Positions 54,401-63,617 of a DNA stretch of 64,000 nt are shown piece after piece. Position numbers and translations under genes: made by a program. Positions within the stretch are counted from its first letter, which is position 1, and every line of letters begins with the position of its first letter. Under the pieces are notes generated by a model. The model was not told where the DNA came from. It ran no database searches and was given only the letters and a program-made list of their open reading frames with translations. This DNA comes from Beijerinckiaceae bacterium (GTDB taxonomy: Bacteria; Pseudomonadota; Alphaproteobacteria; Rhizobiales; Beijerinckiaceae), in NCBI GenBank assembly GCA_024304885.1, contig JALJOM010000003.1, forward strand, positions 2,452,110-2,516,109, written 5' to 3'.

Positions 54401-55168
54401 ACCGTTCCATCCTTCTCGTGCGCGGGCCGGCCTACTCGTGCGCAGCCCGGGCGCGAAGCCGAGCTTCGCCGCCTAAGTCTCGCCCCGGCATCCTCGTGTC
54501 GAATACTCGTACGCGGCGCTTTTTTCCTCGAGCTTTGGACCTTTCGACTATCCGAGCGCTCGTGAATTCTGTCACTCGACCGTTTCCGCTCGACCCGGGC
54601 CGCCCCTACGGCCCGAACCCGTCCCAGGGTCGCACGGCTGCGGCGCCTCGCAGCGGAAACCCTGCCGACGGGTCTTATGCCGCGCCGAGAGGGCATCGAA
54701 AGCACGGGTCACGGGGCCGCTCGTCGAGTAACGGCCTGTAGATAAGCGACCTTCCTCGTCGCGACTACCCTTCGACGGTCGATCCCGGCTCGCCCCGCGC
54801 GGGTGCGAGGGACAAAACGGGCACAAGATAAAGCTTCCGGGCGGAAAAATATAGGATCGGCTGTTCCCCTGTCAATTCGACGCAGGCGAGGGTTTCTCCT
54901 CCTGTGAAGGCGACGCTCGCAGCAGCAACAGCGTAAAATTGTCGCACCTTATCCTTGCGGTCCTTTCGCCACGATCCGGTTCCGCGAGCCCGCACCTGCA
55001 GGGCTTCCTCGATGCGTGCGCGGGCACCGGGCAACGACCCGGCTCGGCCCGTGCGTCCCGTCAAAATCCCGATCACAACGGGCGCGACATGGTCTATGGG
55101 GTTGGGCCGAACGCTCGAGACACGAGCGTCGCGGCAATGACGTCGCGGCAATGACAAGGAGACCACGC
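54401..55168. other. 768-bp gap between divergent oxidase operon and the 55169 gene
   Basis: It must contain the oxidase promoter (left end) and the promoter of the 139-residue gene (right end). At 55131-55155 the unit cgtcgcggcaatga occurs twice in tandem, just before the Shine-Dalgarno aaggaga. Open frames across 54765-55166 on the minus strand have no recognisable protein. No repeat family A or B copy is seen. Confidence 0.45.
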
Positions 55169-55588
55169 ATGTCGCGCTCTCAATCGGCCTTCCTCGAGCG
55201 CAAGGATGTGCCCGGACGGCGCGATCTCCAAAAGGCCGTCGACGCGCTCGGCTTCAAGATCACGCTCGACGACACCTATGTGCCGATGAAGTCCTCGGGC
55301 TACCTGCCGTGCACCTTCGACGGCGAGGATTCGGGCTTCACGATCAAGTTTCTCGAGCTCGACAGGGTGGCCGAGCGTCCCGAGGCTCTGCAAGCGGTGC
55401 TCGGCTCGAGGGACGTCGAGATCGCCTTCAGCTGGAGCGGAGATCCGCGCGAGGTCTGCTGTGCCATGGCGGTCGGTGCCGCCCTCGCCGGGAATTTCGG
55501 CGCGATCGTCTACGACACCGGCGACAAGGTCCTCGTCTCGGGGGACGAGCTTCTCGCCAAGGCGCGCAAGGCGGCCTCCGCCCCCTGA
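55169..55588 (+). CDS. Conserved hypothetical protein, 139 residues
   Basis: I do not recognise the family. The protein is soluble and alpha/beta-like, starting MSRSQSAFLERKDVPGRRDL, with a cysteine pair (REVCCAMAVG) in the middle. ATG 55169 follows a good Shine-Dalgarno (aaggaga). It lies 26 bases before the tctC gene on the same strand, so it may be the first gene of the transporter operon. Confidence 0.7.
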   Translation: MSRSQSAFLERKDVPGRRDLQKAVDALGFKITLDDTYVPMKSSGYLPCTFDGEDSGFTIKFLELDRVAERPEALQAVLGSRDVEIAFSWSGDPREVCCAMAVGAALAGNFGAIVYDTGDKVLVSGDELLAKARKAASAP

Positions 55589-55614
55589 GGCTCGCGCGTA
55601 GGAAGGGGCAGCGG

Positions 55615-56589
55615 ATGCTCGCGGCTTGGCTCGGCGCTCTCGTCTCGCTGGTTCTGCTCGTTGCTCCGGCATCGGCCGAGGCGCGCTATCCGGCACGGGT
55701 GGTGACGATCGTGGTCCCTTTCCCCGCCGGCGGCCCGACGGATACGGTGGGGCGCCTGCTCGCCCAGGCCATGGGCGGCGCGCTGAAGACCCAGTTCATC
55801 ATCGAGAACATCGGCGGCTCCGGCGGCGTGCTCGGCGCGGCACGCGTCGCCAAGTCGGCCCCGGACGGAACCACCCTGCTCCTCCACAATATCGGGCTCG
55901 CCACGAGCGTCGCCCTCTATCGCAAGCTTCCCTATGATCCGAGGCGCGACCTCGAGCCGATCGGTCTCGTGAACGACGTGCCGATGAGCTTCGTCGCCAG
56001 GCGCGACTTCCCGGCTTCGACCCTCGGCGAGCTGATCGACTACGTGAAGGTCCGCAAGGACGAGGTCACCTATGCCAATGCCGGCATCGGCGGCGCATCG
56101 CATCTCTGCGGCCTCTACTTCATGTCGGCGATCGCGACCCGGGTGACGCCCGTCCCCTACAAGGGCACGGGACCGGCGATGAACGATCTGCTCGGCGGCC
56201 AGGTCGATTTCATGTGCGACCAGACGACCAATACGACGAATCATATCAAGGCCGGCAAGATCAAGGTCTTCGCCGTCACGTCCAAGGCCCGGCTGCCCTC
56301 CTTGCCGGAGGTCCCGACCATGGCGGAGGCGGGCCTCCCGGGGATCGAGCTCGGCGTCTGGCATGCTCTCCTCGCCCCGAAGGGCACCCCGCAGCCGATC
56401 CTCGAGGCCTTGGCGGCGGCGCTGCAGCAAGCGCTCGCCGACCCTTTAGTCCTCGACCGCTTCGCCGCGCTCGGGGCGAGTGCCGCCACTCGCGACCAAG
56501 CGACGCCGGACGCCTTGCGCCGGCATCTCGACGCCGAGATCGCCAAATGGAGCCCGATCATAAAGGCGGCGGACGCCTACGCCGATTGA
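55615..56589 (+). CDS. tctC: Tripartite tricarboxylate transporter substrate-binding protein (TctC/Bug type)
   Basis: Periplasmic binding protein that captures a carboxylate or aromatic acid. 324 residues with a signal peptide (WLGALVSLVLLVAPASAEA) and the Bug-family fold: VTIVVPFPAGGPTDTVGRLLA, VLGAARVAKSAPDGTTLLL and VPYKGTGPAMNDLLGGQVDF. Shine-Dalgarno ggaagggg precedes ATG 55615. The ligand cannot be predicted. It is followed directly by tctB and tctA. Confidence 0.93.
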   Translation: MLAAWLGALVSLVLLVAPASAEARYPARVVTIVVPFPAGGPTDTVGRLLAQAMGGALKTQFIIENIGGSGGVLGAARVAKSAPDGTTLLLHNIGLATSVALYRKLPYDPRRDLEPIGLVNDVPMSFVARRDFPASTLGELIDYVKVRKDEVTYANAGIGGASHLCGLYFMSAIATRVTPVPYKGTGPAMNDLLGGQVDFMCDQTTNTTNHIKAGKIKVFAVTSKARLPSLPEVPTMAEAGLPGIELGVWHALLAPKGTPQPILEALAAALQQALADPLVLDRFAALGASAATRDQATPDALRRHLDAEIAKWSPIIKAADAYAD

Positions 56590-56609
56590 ACCGATCGAAA
56601 GGAGGCCTC

Positions 56610-57071
56610 GTGCCGCGCGCCGTTCGCAGCCCCGCCGATTTCTGGTCGGGCGCCCTTTTCGCCGGCTTCGGGATTGCTTTCGCGGTCGCCGCGCTCGCCT
56701 ACGAGCCGGGCCGCGCGACCCGGATGGGGCCGGGCTTCTTCCCCTTCGCACTGGCGGTCGTCCTGTCGCTGATCGGCCTCGCCACGCTCGTGCGCTCCTG
56801 GCTGCGCGCCGGGCCTCCACCCCTCGGGCTCACCTCGAGGCCTATGGTCCTGGTGCTCGGTGCGGTCGTCGCGTTCGGCGCCATGCTTCACGCCCTGGGG
56901 CTCGCCGCAGCGCTCTGCTTCGTCGTCCTCGTCAGCGCCAGTGCCAGCAGCCGCTTTCGCTGGCCTCGGGCGCTCCTCCTCGCCGGGGCGGTGTCGGGCC
57001 TCTCCGTCCTCGTCTTCGCCACTGCCCTACAGCTCCCGATTCCGGTGCTCGGGCGCTGGCTCGGCGGGTGA
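56610..57071 (+). CDS. tctB: Tripartite tricarboxylate transporter small membrane subunit TctB
   Basis: 153 residues with four predicted membrane helices (LFAGFGIAFAVAALAYEPG; FFPFALAVVLSLIGLATLV; MVLVLGAVVAFGAML; ALLLAGAVSGLSVLVFATAL) and the family motif GPGFFPFALA. It has a GTG start at 56610 supported by Shine-Dalgarno aaaggagg. It lies 20 bases after tctC, and its stop overlaps the GTG start of tctA (GTGA). Confidence 0.9.
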   Translation: MPRAVRSPADFWSGALFAGFGIAFAVAALAYEPGRATRMGPGFFPFALAVVLSLIGLATLVRSWLRAGPPPLGLTSRPMVLVLGAVVAFGAMLHALGLAAALCFVVLVSASASSRFRWPRALLLAGAVSGLSVLVFATALQLPIPVLGRWLGG

Positions 57072-58573
57072 GAGCGGTGCCGATGGAGCTTCTCGGCGAC
57101 CTCGCAACTGGCTTCGCCGCGGCCTTCACCGCGGCCAACCTCCTCTATTGCTTCGTCGGCGTCCTGCTCGGGACCCTGATCGGCGTGCTGCCGGGCCTCG
57201 GTCCCAATGCGACGATCGCGATGCTCCTCCCCTTCACCTTCACGCTCGAGCCGTTGTCGGCCTTGATCATGCTGGCCGGCATCTATTACGGCGCCCAATA
57301 CGGCGGCTCGACTACAGCCATCCTGATCAAGGTGCCGGGCGAGGCCTCGTCCGTCGTGACCGCGCTCGACGGCTATCAAATGGCGCGTCAGGGCCGCGCC
57401 GGCGTGGCGCTCGCGACGGCGGCGATCGGCTCCTTTGCCGCCGGCAGCTTCGCCACCCTCTTGGTCGCTGTGCTCGGGCCCCTGCTCGCCGACGTCGCGC
57501 TGGCCTTCGGGCCCGCGGATTATTGCTCGCTGATCCTGCTCGGCCTCGTCGCCTCGGTGGTTCTCGCGCAGGGCTCGCTCCTGAAGGCTTTCGGCATGAT
57601 CGTGCTCGGCCTCTTACTCGGCCTCGTCGGGAGCGACGTCGACACCGGGGTCGAGCGCTTCACCTTCGGCATTCCCAAGCTCGCCGAAGGAATCCCCGTC
57701 GCCGTCGCCGCCATGGGGCTGTTCGGGCTCGGCGAGATCGTCCACAACCTGCGCGACGAGCACGCGCGCGAGCCGATCGCCCGGCGCATCTCGGGACTCC
57801 TCCCGAGCCGCGCCGATCTCGCCCGCATCGTCGGTCCCGTCACGCGCGGAACGCTTATCGGCTCGGCGCTCGGGGTGCTGCCGGGCGGCGGCTCGATCCT
57901 CGCGTCCTTCGCCGCCTATTCGCTCGAGAAGAAGCTCGCGACCGACGAGGATGCCTTCGGCAAGGGGGCGATCGAGGGCGTGGCGGCGCCCGAGGCCGCG
58001 AACAACGCCGGCGCGCAGACCTCCTTCATCCCCATGCTGACGCTCGGGCTGCCGTCGAACTCGGTCATGGCCCTGATGCTCGGGGCGATGATCATCCACG
58101 GCATCGTGCCGGGGCCGTCGGTGATGGTCGAGCAACCCACGTTGTTCTACGGGCTCGTCGCCTCGATGTGGATCGGCAACCTCATGCTCGTGGTGCTCAA
58201 CCTGCCCTTGGTCGGCCTATGGGTGCGGCTGCTCTCGATCCCCTACCATCACCTCTTTCCCGTCATCGTCGCGCTCTGCTGCATCGGCGCCTACAGCCTG
58301 CGCAACAACGTCTTCGACATCTACCTCATGGCCGCGTTCGGCTTCCTCGGCACTCTCCTCGTCGCGCTCCGCTGCGAGCCCGCCCCCTTGCTGCTCGGCT
58401 TCATCCTCGGCCCCATGCTCGAGGAATATCTGCGCCGGGCCTTGATTCTCTCGCGCGGCGATCCGACGGTCTTCGTCACGCGCCCGATCAGCGCGGTGCT
58501 GCTGGCGCTGGCGGCAATCGGCTTGATCGCGGTCGTCCTTCCGTCCGTGCGCAAGCTGCGCGAGCCGGCGTGA
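57068..58573 (+). CDS. tctA: Tripartite tricarboxylate transporter large membrane subunit TctA
   Basis: The permease of the system. 501 residues with about 12 membrane helices and the TctA signatures GTLIGVLPGLGPNATIAMLLPF, IYYGAQYGGSTTAILIKVPGE, GVLPGGGSILASFAAYSLEK and ITLG-type TLGLPSNSVMALMLG. The start is taken as GTG 57068, overlapping the tctB stop; ATG 57083 is a close alternative. Last gene of the tctCBA unit. Confidence 0.93.
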   Translation: MRAVPMELLGDLATGFAAAFTAANLLYCFVGVLLGTLIGVLPGLGPNATIAMLLPFTFTLEPLSALIMLAGIYYGAQYGGSTTAILIKVPGEASSVVTALDGYQMARQGRAGVALATAAIGSFAAGSFATLLVAVLGPLLADVALAFGPADYCSLILLGLVASVVLAQGSLLKAFGMIVLGLLLGLVGSDVDTGVERFTFGIPKLAEGIPVAVAAMGLFGLGEIVHNLRDEHAREPIARRISGLLPSRADLARIVGPVTRGTLIGSALGVLPGGGSILASFAAYSLEKKLATDEDAFGKGAIEGVAAPEAANNAGAQTSFIPMLTLGLPSNSVMALMLGAMIIHGIVPGPSVMVEQPTLFYGLVASMWIGNLMLVVLNLPLVGLWVRLLSIPYHHLFPVIVALCCIGAYSLRNNVFDIYLMAAFGFLGTLLVALRCEPAPLLLGFILGPMLEEYLRRALILSRGDPTVFVTRPISAVLLALAAIGLIAVVLPSVRKLREPA

Positions 58574-58593
58574 GCGGTGCCCTGTCCCCTGGA

Positions 58594-58679
58594 GTGCATT
58601 CGGAACGGAAAGCACTCTACGTTTTTCTGTTGTCGCATTTTCGCGACGCGAACCGGGTCCGGTTCGCTGGAAAATGCTC
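58594..58679. repeat. Intergenic palindromic repeat, family A, copy 5
   Basis: Same orientation as copy 1. It starts with the small hairpin gtgcattcggaacggaaagc/actc, continues tacgtttttctgttgtcgca, then ttttcgcgacgcgaaccggg and tccggttcgctggaaaatgc. It is between tctA and the acetyltransferase gene and ends about 15 bases before the latter's start, so its RNA could affect translation. Confidence 0.82.
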
Positions 58680-58694
58680 CCCCGTGAGACCTCG

Positions 58695-59201
58695 ATGGCC
58701 GATCTCTCCCTCGTGCTCTCCCAGCTGGCCTCGGCCGATCTCGCCGCAGTCGAGAGGCTCGACGAGCACGCGTTCGGACCGGGCCGCTTCGCGCGCTCGG
58801 CCTATCGCCTGCGCGAAGGGGTCGAGCCGCTCTTCGCGCTGTCCTTCGTCGCGAGGGTCGGGACCCTGCTCGTCGGCGCGAACCGCATGACGGAGATCCG
58901 CTGCGGCGACGAGCCCGCGCTTCTGCTCGGGCCGCTCACCGTCGATCCGGCGTTCCGCTCGGGCGGCATCGGCGAAGCCTTGGTGACGCGGTCGCTCGAG
59001 GCCGCGCGCGCCGCGGGCCATCGCCTCGTCCTCTTGGTCGGAGACATGTCCTACTACGGCAAGCTCGGCTTTCGCCCCGTGCCGGACGGTCGCCTGACCT
59101 TCACGGGCCCGGTCGATCCGAAACGCCTTCTCTATTGCGAGCTCGCCCCGGGCGCGTTCGAGGGCGTGAAGGGCAAGGTCCGCCGGCATGTCTCGGGATA
59201 G
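58695..59201 (+). CDS. GNAT-family N-acetyltransferase
   Basis: 168 residues. The acetyl-CoA-binding core is visible: LLLGPLTVDPAFRSGGIGEALV (motif A with R-x-x-G-I-G) and VLLVGDMSYYGKLGFRPV. It resembles the YhbS-type subfamily, whose substrate is unknown. ATG 58695 (MADLSLVLSQL) is used because the earlier in-frame ATG (58674) lies inside the repeat element. Confidence 0.85.
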   Translation: MADLSLVLSQLASADLAAVERLDEHAFGPGRFARSAYRLREGVEPLFALSFVARVGTLLVGANRMTEIRCGDEPALLLGPLTVDPAFRSGGIGEALVTRSLEAARAAGHRLVLLVGDMSYYGKLGFRPVPDGRLTFTGPVDPKRLLYCELAPGAFEGVKGKVRRHVSG

Positions 59202-59294
59202 GTCCAGCCCGAGCACGCCGACGCAGCACACGGAATGGCAAAGCGATTGCTTCGGACCGCTGGTGCCAAAACCGTCCCGCGGGGTGACACAACG

Positions 59295-59570
59295 ATGGAC
59301 AGATGCCGAACCTATCGTGATCCGAAGATCGTGCCGGAGCACGGCATTCCGCTCGACCAGGCGACGAAGCTCCATACGCATCCGGGCGTGATCGCGGGAA
59401 TCAACGCCGTATGCACCGAGCGCCGCCCGGCCATGGTGATCTGGAAGGCCCCGACCGGGCCGGAATGCGACCACATCGTCATGGCGCTCGAGGAATATAT
59501 CGAGCTCGGCGATTTCGATCGCGCGCCGGACGACGTCTATGCCTGGGACGCGGACGAGATCCGGCTGTAA
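59295..59570 (+). CDS. Small hypothetical protein, 91 residues
   Basis: A soluble acidic protein starting MDRCRTYRDPKIVPEHGIPL with no known motif; one block is MALEEYIELGDFDRAPDDVY. ATG 59295 has an upstream ggggtg at 7-8 bases. ATG 59235, in the same frame, is also possible and would add 20 residues. It is downstream of the acetyltransferase with 93 bases between, so it may be in the same transcript. Function unknown. Confidence 0.6.
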   Translation: MDRCRTYRDPKIVPEHGIPLDQATKLHTHPGVIAGINAVCTERRPAMVIWKAPTGPECDHIVMALEEYIELGDFDRAPDDVYAWDADEIRL

Positions 59571-59662
59571 TTCAGGGGCGGGCACGTCGCGACTCGGCGT
59601 CGTCACGGTGGGCGGGGTGCTCCTCGGAGTTCCCGCCATAGGCGCACCCCTGTCAATGATAT

Positions 59663-60655
59663 CTAACGCTTGAAGTAGGTATTGCTGTCGACGACGTCCT
59701 TCTCCAGCGTGTTGATGCTGACGTGCGGCCAGCGGACGAGGCCGGGCAGCCCGTCCCTGCGCGGGAAGAAATCGAGCAATACGACTTGCAGATATTGCAG
59801 GCGGAGCTTCGGGTCCCCGTTCGAGTCCTTCTCCTTCAGCTCCTGAATCCAGAACGTGGATTTCATCGATGTCGCATTGGCCTGCTTTACGATGAAAGGG
59901 ACGTTGGCGATCCCGCCGGTCGAGGTCGTCGTGTCGACGGCGAGCACCGTCGTCCGCGCGATGTCGACGCCCTGGTTGGCGAGCGCGAGGAGCTGGTGCG
60001 GGCCGACCGGATCGAACCCGGGGAACTCCGGGGCGGTGACCGTGCCTTTGAAGGGCTGCTCGCGGAAATGCTTGTATGGCGCGAGGTAGCGATTTTCCAG
60101 GTCTTGAACGACCCCGTCCGGAAGCCCGTTGACGACGGGAATGCGAGGTACCCCATTGATCTCGCTGCTCGTCCCCAAGGCCAGCACCGCGTCGCCGTGA
60201 GGAATTGTCGCGAGCCGAGCGATGTCCACGCCGTCGATGTTCTCGTTGGTGACGAGGAGCCACAAGCCCGGCTCGTGGTGAATCGGAACAGCGGGAGGCC
60301 CGGCCTGGCCGCTTTGCGGAAAATCGTCGGCCGCAACCTGCCGGATCCGCTGCTCGTAGTCGAGCGCTGCCAGGAACTGATCGGTTTCGACGATCACGCC
60401 GTTCTCGGTGGTTCCGATCCCGCGGTTGGGAACCTTCTTGTCGACAAGAGCGAACTCGAGCTCCTCGTCGTATTGATTTACGACAAGGCGATAGTTCAAG
60501 GGGCTCGATTCCGCCACGAACGGGAGCGCGATCATGTTCCAGCCGCGGCCCGAGCTTCTCCACACGCCGGGAAGCAGCTTCAGCGGCCCGAGCTCGGGAT
60601 CGCCCTTTTCAGGCCTGTCGAGCGTCCCGACATCGTCATTGAATTCTAATTCCAT
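59663..60655 (-). CDS. Haem-binding beta-barrel (lipocalin-like) protein
   Basis: 330 residues. The N-terminal part (LGPLKLLPGVWRSSGRGWNMIALPF) has the lipocalin/nitrobindin-like start with conserved LPG.W, and the rest is beta-rich. Related proteins are described as haem-binding barrel proteins, but no haem ligand can be fixed here. There is no signal peptide. ATG 60655 is preferred by frame content, with ATG 60679 an option. It is a single gene facing the acetyltransferase group; its promoter is in the following gap. Confidence 0.65.
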   Translation of the reverse strand: MELEFNDDVGTLDRPEKGDPELGPLKLLPGVWRSSGRGWNMIALPFVAESSPLNYRLVVNQYDEELEFALVDKKVPNRGIGTTENGVIVETDQFLAALDYEQRIRQVAADDFPQSGQAGPPAVPIHHEPGLWLLVTNENIDGVDIARLATIPHGDAVLALGTSSEINGVPRIPVVNGLPDGVVQDLENRYLAPYKHFREQPFKGTVTAPEFPGFDPVGPHQLLALANQGVDIARTTVLAVDTTTSTGGIANVPFIVKQANATSMKSTFWIQELKEKDSNGDPKLRLQYLQVVLLDFFPRRDGLPGLVRWPHVSINTLEKDVVDSNTYFKR

Positions 60656-61315
60656 TGCACCGAGTCCACCTGGTCGCATGAATCGAGGAACACGCCGGGG
60701 GCAACTACACCTCCGGCGAGCCGCTGATCTCCCGATGATCCGGCCAAGAGACGAGCCTCGCGAGTCCATCCACATGGGCGTCCCGCGACTCGTCCGCCGC
60801 TGGTCGAGACCATGCTCGGGACGAAACCCGATCGCGTTCGTGGAGTCGATCCCTCGATCGGCGTGCCTACTGCCGATCGGTCAGGCCGCGCTCGGACGCT
60901 TCGACAGGTTCAGGTGGCTCTGCATGTTCGTCGCGTCGCATTTTCGCGACGAGAACCGGTGCAAAATTCGCTGGAAAATGCTCGAGAGCCGGCGAGTTTC
61001 GGATTTTGCCCAGAGCGCCACACTCGCCGCTCGGCGACGCCGTCAACACCGGCGGCTCGGCCACTCGGGCATCTTCGCTTGCTTGCTCGGAAAAACCACA
61101 CAGGTCGCCGGACCGAGCGGACCGATGCCTCGATCTCGGCACCCGGAGCGCTTTCCGTTGCGATGGAATCGGAAACTGCTCTAGGACGACTTCGCCATCG
61201 CGTTCATCTCCCGGGATCGGGTGATCGACACATGCGGCGAGGCTCGCAGTGCCCGATCATCGGACGGCAGAGACCATCTTGTCGAGGCGGTGGGGCACGT
61301 AAGGTCCAGTGAGCG
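60656..61315. other. 660-bp gap with two family-A repeat copies
   Basis: No supported gene. A family-A copy lies at 60918-60986 (cgtcgcattttcgcgacgag, aaccggtgcaaaattcgctg, gaaaatgctcgag). A shorter remnant lies at 61147-61183 (gcgctttccgttgcgatgga, atcggaaactgctctag), matching only the far end of the element. The two pieces probably derive from one or two insertions broken by later change. The gap also holds the promoter of the haem-binding-like gene. Confidence 0.65.
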
Positions 61316-63250
61316 TCAAGCGATCAGGCTCTGCTTCGCGTCGTCGGCGCGGCCGAGCGTCGCCAGAACCTTGGCGACGATGCCCTTCGCGTCGAGCCCC
61401 GCCGCGGCATAGAGCTTCTCCGGCTTGTCGTGGTCGAGGAAGACATCCGGCAGCACCATCGAGCGCAGCTTCAGCCCGCGCGTAAAGAGCCCGTCGAGCA
61501 GGCCCTCCTCCGTGACGGCCTGCATGACGAAGGAGCCGAAGCCGCCGACCGAGCCCTCCTCGATCGTGATCACGACCTCGTGGGAGGCGCAGAGCCGGCG
61601 GACGAGGTCGTTGTCGAGGGGCTTGGCGAATCGCGCGTCCGCGACCGTCGTCGAGACGCCGAAGGCCGCGAGATCCTCGGCCGCCTTCAGTGCCTCGGCG
61701 AGGCGGGTGCCGAAGGACAAGATCGCAACCTTGCTGCCCTCGCGCAGGATGCGCCCGCGCCCGATGTCGAGCACGTGTCCTTGCGCCGGCATATCGACAC
61801 CGACGCCCTCCCCGCGCGGATAGCGGAAGGCGATCGGCCCCTCGTCATAGGCCGCGGCGGTCGCGACCATATGGACGAGCTCGGCCTCGTCGGCCGCGGC
61901 CATCACCACGAAGCCCGGCAGGATGCCGAGATAGGAGACGTCGAAGGAGCCGGCATGGGTCGCCCCATCGGCACCGACGAGGCCCGCGCGGTCGATCGCG
62001 AAGCGCACCGGCAGCTTCTGGATCGCGATGTCGTGCACCACCTGGTCATAGCCGCGCTGCAGGAAGGTCGAGTAGATCGCGCAGAACGGCTTGTAGCCCT
62101 CTGTCGCGAGCCCTCCGGCGAAGGTCACGGCATGCTGCTCGGCGATTCCGACGTCGAAGGTGCGCTCCGGGAAGGTCTTCTGGAAGATGTCGAGCCCGGT
62201 GCCGCTCGGCATGGCGGCGGTGATCGCGACGATCTTGTCGTCCTTTTGTGCCTCGGCGACGAGCGAATCGGCGAAGACACGGGTATAGGAGGGCGCATTG
62301 GCCTTGGGCTTCACCTGAACGCCGGTCACGACGTCGAACATGTTCACGCCGTGGTACTTGTCGGTCGAGGCCTCGGCAGGGCCATAGCCCTTGCCCTTCT
62401 GCGTCACGACATGGACGAGGATCGGCCCGGTCTCGACGTCGCGCACGTTCTTGAGCACCGGGAGCAGATGGTCGAGGTTGTGGCCGTCGATCGGCCCGAC
62501 GTAATAGATGCCGAGCTCCTCGAACATGGTTCCGCCGGCCCAGAAGTTCCGCGCGAACTCCTCGGTCTTGCGGGCGCGATCGTAGATGAACTTGGGCAGC
62601 ATCCGGCCGAGCTGCTTCGCGACCTCGCGGACCGAGCGATAGGCGCCGCCCGAGACGAGCCGCGCGAGATAGGCCGAGAGCGCCCCCGCAGGCGGCGCGA
62701 TCGACATCTCGTTGTCGTTCAGGATGATGATGAGGCGCGAATGCATCGCGCCGGCATTGTTCATGGCCTCGTAGGCCATCCCGGCCGACATGGCGCCGTC
62801 GCCGATCACCGCGATCACATGCGAATGCTTGCCGGAGAGCGTATTCGCGACCGCCATCCCGAGCCCGGCCGAGATGGAGGTCGAGGAATGCGCCGCGCCG
62901 AAAGGATCGTATTCGCTCTCGGAGCGCTTGGTGAAGCCGGAAAGCCCCCCGCCGCGCCGCAAGGTGCGGATCCGATCGCGCCGCCCGGTGAGGATCTTGT
63001 GCGGATAGGCCTGATGGCCGACGTCCCAGATCAGCCGGTCGTGGGGCGTGTCGAAGACGTAATGCAAAGCGACCGTCAGCTCGACGACACCGAGCCCCGC
63101 GCCGAGATGCCCGCCGGTGACCGACACGGCGCTGATCGTCTCCATCCGAAGCTCGTGCGCGAGCTGCGTCAGCTCGCTCTCGGGCAGCAGGCGGAGATCC
63201 GCCGGGCAGGTGATCCGGTCGAGCAAGGGGGTTTGCGATGGTGTCGTCAC
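61316..63250 (-). CDS. dxs: 1-deoxy-D-xylulose-5-phosphate synthase
   Basis: Thiamine-dependent enzyme that starts the MEP isoprenoid pathway and provides precursor for thiamine and vitamin B6 (pdxJ is also in the window). 644 residues. The TPP motif runs from GDG (150-152) to NDN (178-180). [16 protein letters not shown] and the later [20 protein letters not shown] are family signatures. The start [13 protein letters not shown] is at 63250. In relatives xseB often lies just upstream, but it is not here; instead there is a 367-bp gap and divergent ppdK. Confidence 0.96.
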   Translation of the reverse strand: MTTPSQTPLLDRITCPADLRLLPESELTQLAHELRMETISAVSVTGGHLGAGLGVVELTVALHYVFDTPHDRLIWDVGHQAYPHKILTGRRDRIRTLRRGGGLSGFTKRSESEYDPFGAAHSSTSISAGLGMAVANTLSGKHSHVIAVIGDGAMSAGMAYEAMNNAGAMHSRLIIILNDNEMSIAPPAGALSAYLARLVSGGAYRSVREVAKQLGRMLPKFIYDRARKTEEFARNFWAGGTMFEELGIYYVGPIDGHNLDHLLPVLKNVRDVETGPILVHVVTQKGKGYGPAEASTDKYHGVNMFDVVTGVQVKPKANAPSYTRVFADSLVAEAQKDDKIVAITAAMPSGTGLDIFQKTFPERTFDVGIAEQHAVTFAGGLATEGYKPFCAIYSTFLQRGYDQVVHDIAIQKLPVRFAIDRAGLVGADGATHAGSFDVSYLGILPGFVVMAAADEAELVHMVATAAAYDEGPIAFRYPRGEGVGVDMPAQGHVLDIGRGRILREGSKVAILSFGTRLAEALKAAEDLAAFGVSTTVADARFAKPLDNDLVRRLCASHEVVITIEEGSVGGFGSFVMQAVTEEGLLDGLFTRGLKLRSMVLPDVFLDHDKPEKLYAAAGLDAKGIVAKVLATLGRADDAKQSLIA

Positions 63251-63617
63251 GGGCTCCTCGTTGTCAGCAGGACCGGTCCTCGGGTCATGCGGCGCTGCGG
63301 CGCTCTATTGCGCCGCGCCGGAGGACCCTGGCACTTGTCCTCTCTACGATGTTCCTGATGCTGCAATAGCCAACAAATTCCGCAGCGGCAACGCGAAGGC
63401 GGAGGTTCTGTGCATTTGGTCGGGGAGCGCGACCTTTGTGTCACATGCGTGCCACAATTGCCTTGGGCGTGGCCGAACGCCTCGCGCCCCTGCGTCCCGA
63501 CGCCCGGCGCAATTCCGGATGGCGCAATGGACGCAAGGCCGGTTTGAGGCCATGCTCGCAAGGGTCGGCTACGAGGCCTCCCGCCGAGGCATTCCGCACA
63601 GAGGAAGCAAGGTCGAG
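63251..63617. other. 367-bp gap between divergent dxs and ppdK
   Basis: Contains promoters of both genes and no supported gene. A patch at ~63350-63385 (gatgctgcaatagccaacaa) is A/T-richer and may hold the dxs promoter. The right end has the ppdK Shine-Dalgarno (gaggaagc, ~63601). Open frames here are serine/arginine-rich shadows of the GC-rich DNA. Confidence 0.45.

Noticed and set aside
54765-55166. 133-codon minus-strand frame upstream of the oxidase operon
   Set aside because: No recognised domain or ribosome site; would cover the promoter of the 55169 gene.
63251-63617. xseB expected upstream of dxs
   Set aside because: The open frame there (63247-63561) has no exonuclease VII small-subunit pattern and is arginine/serine-rich.
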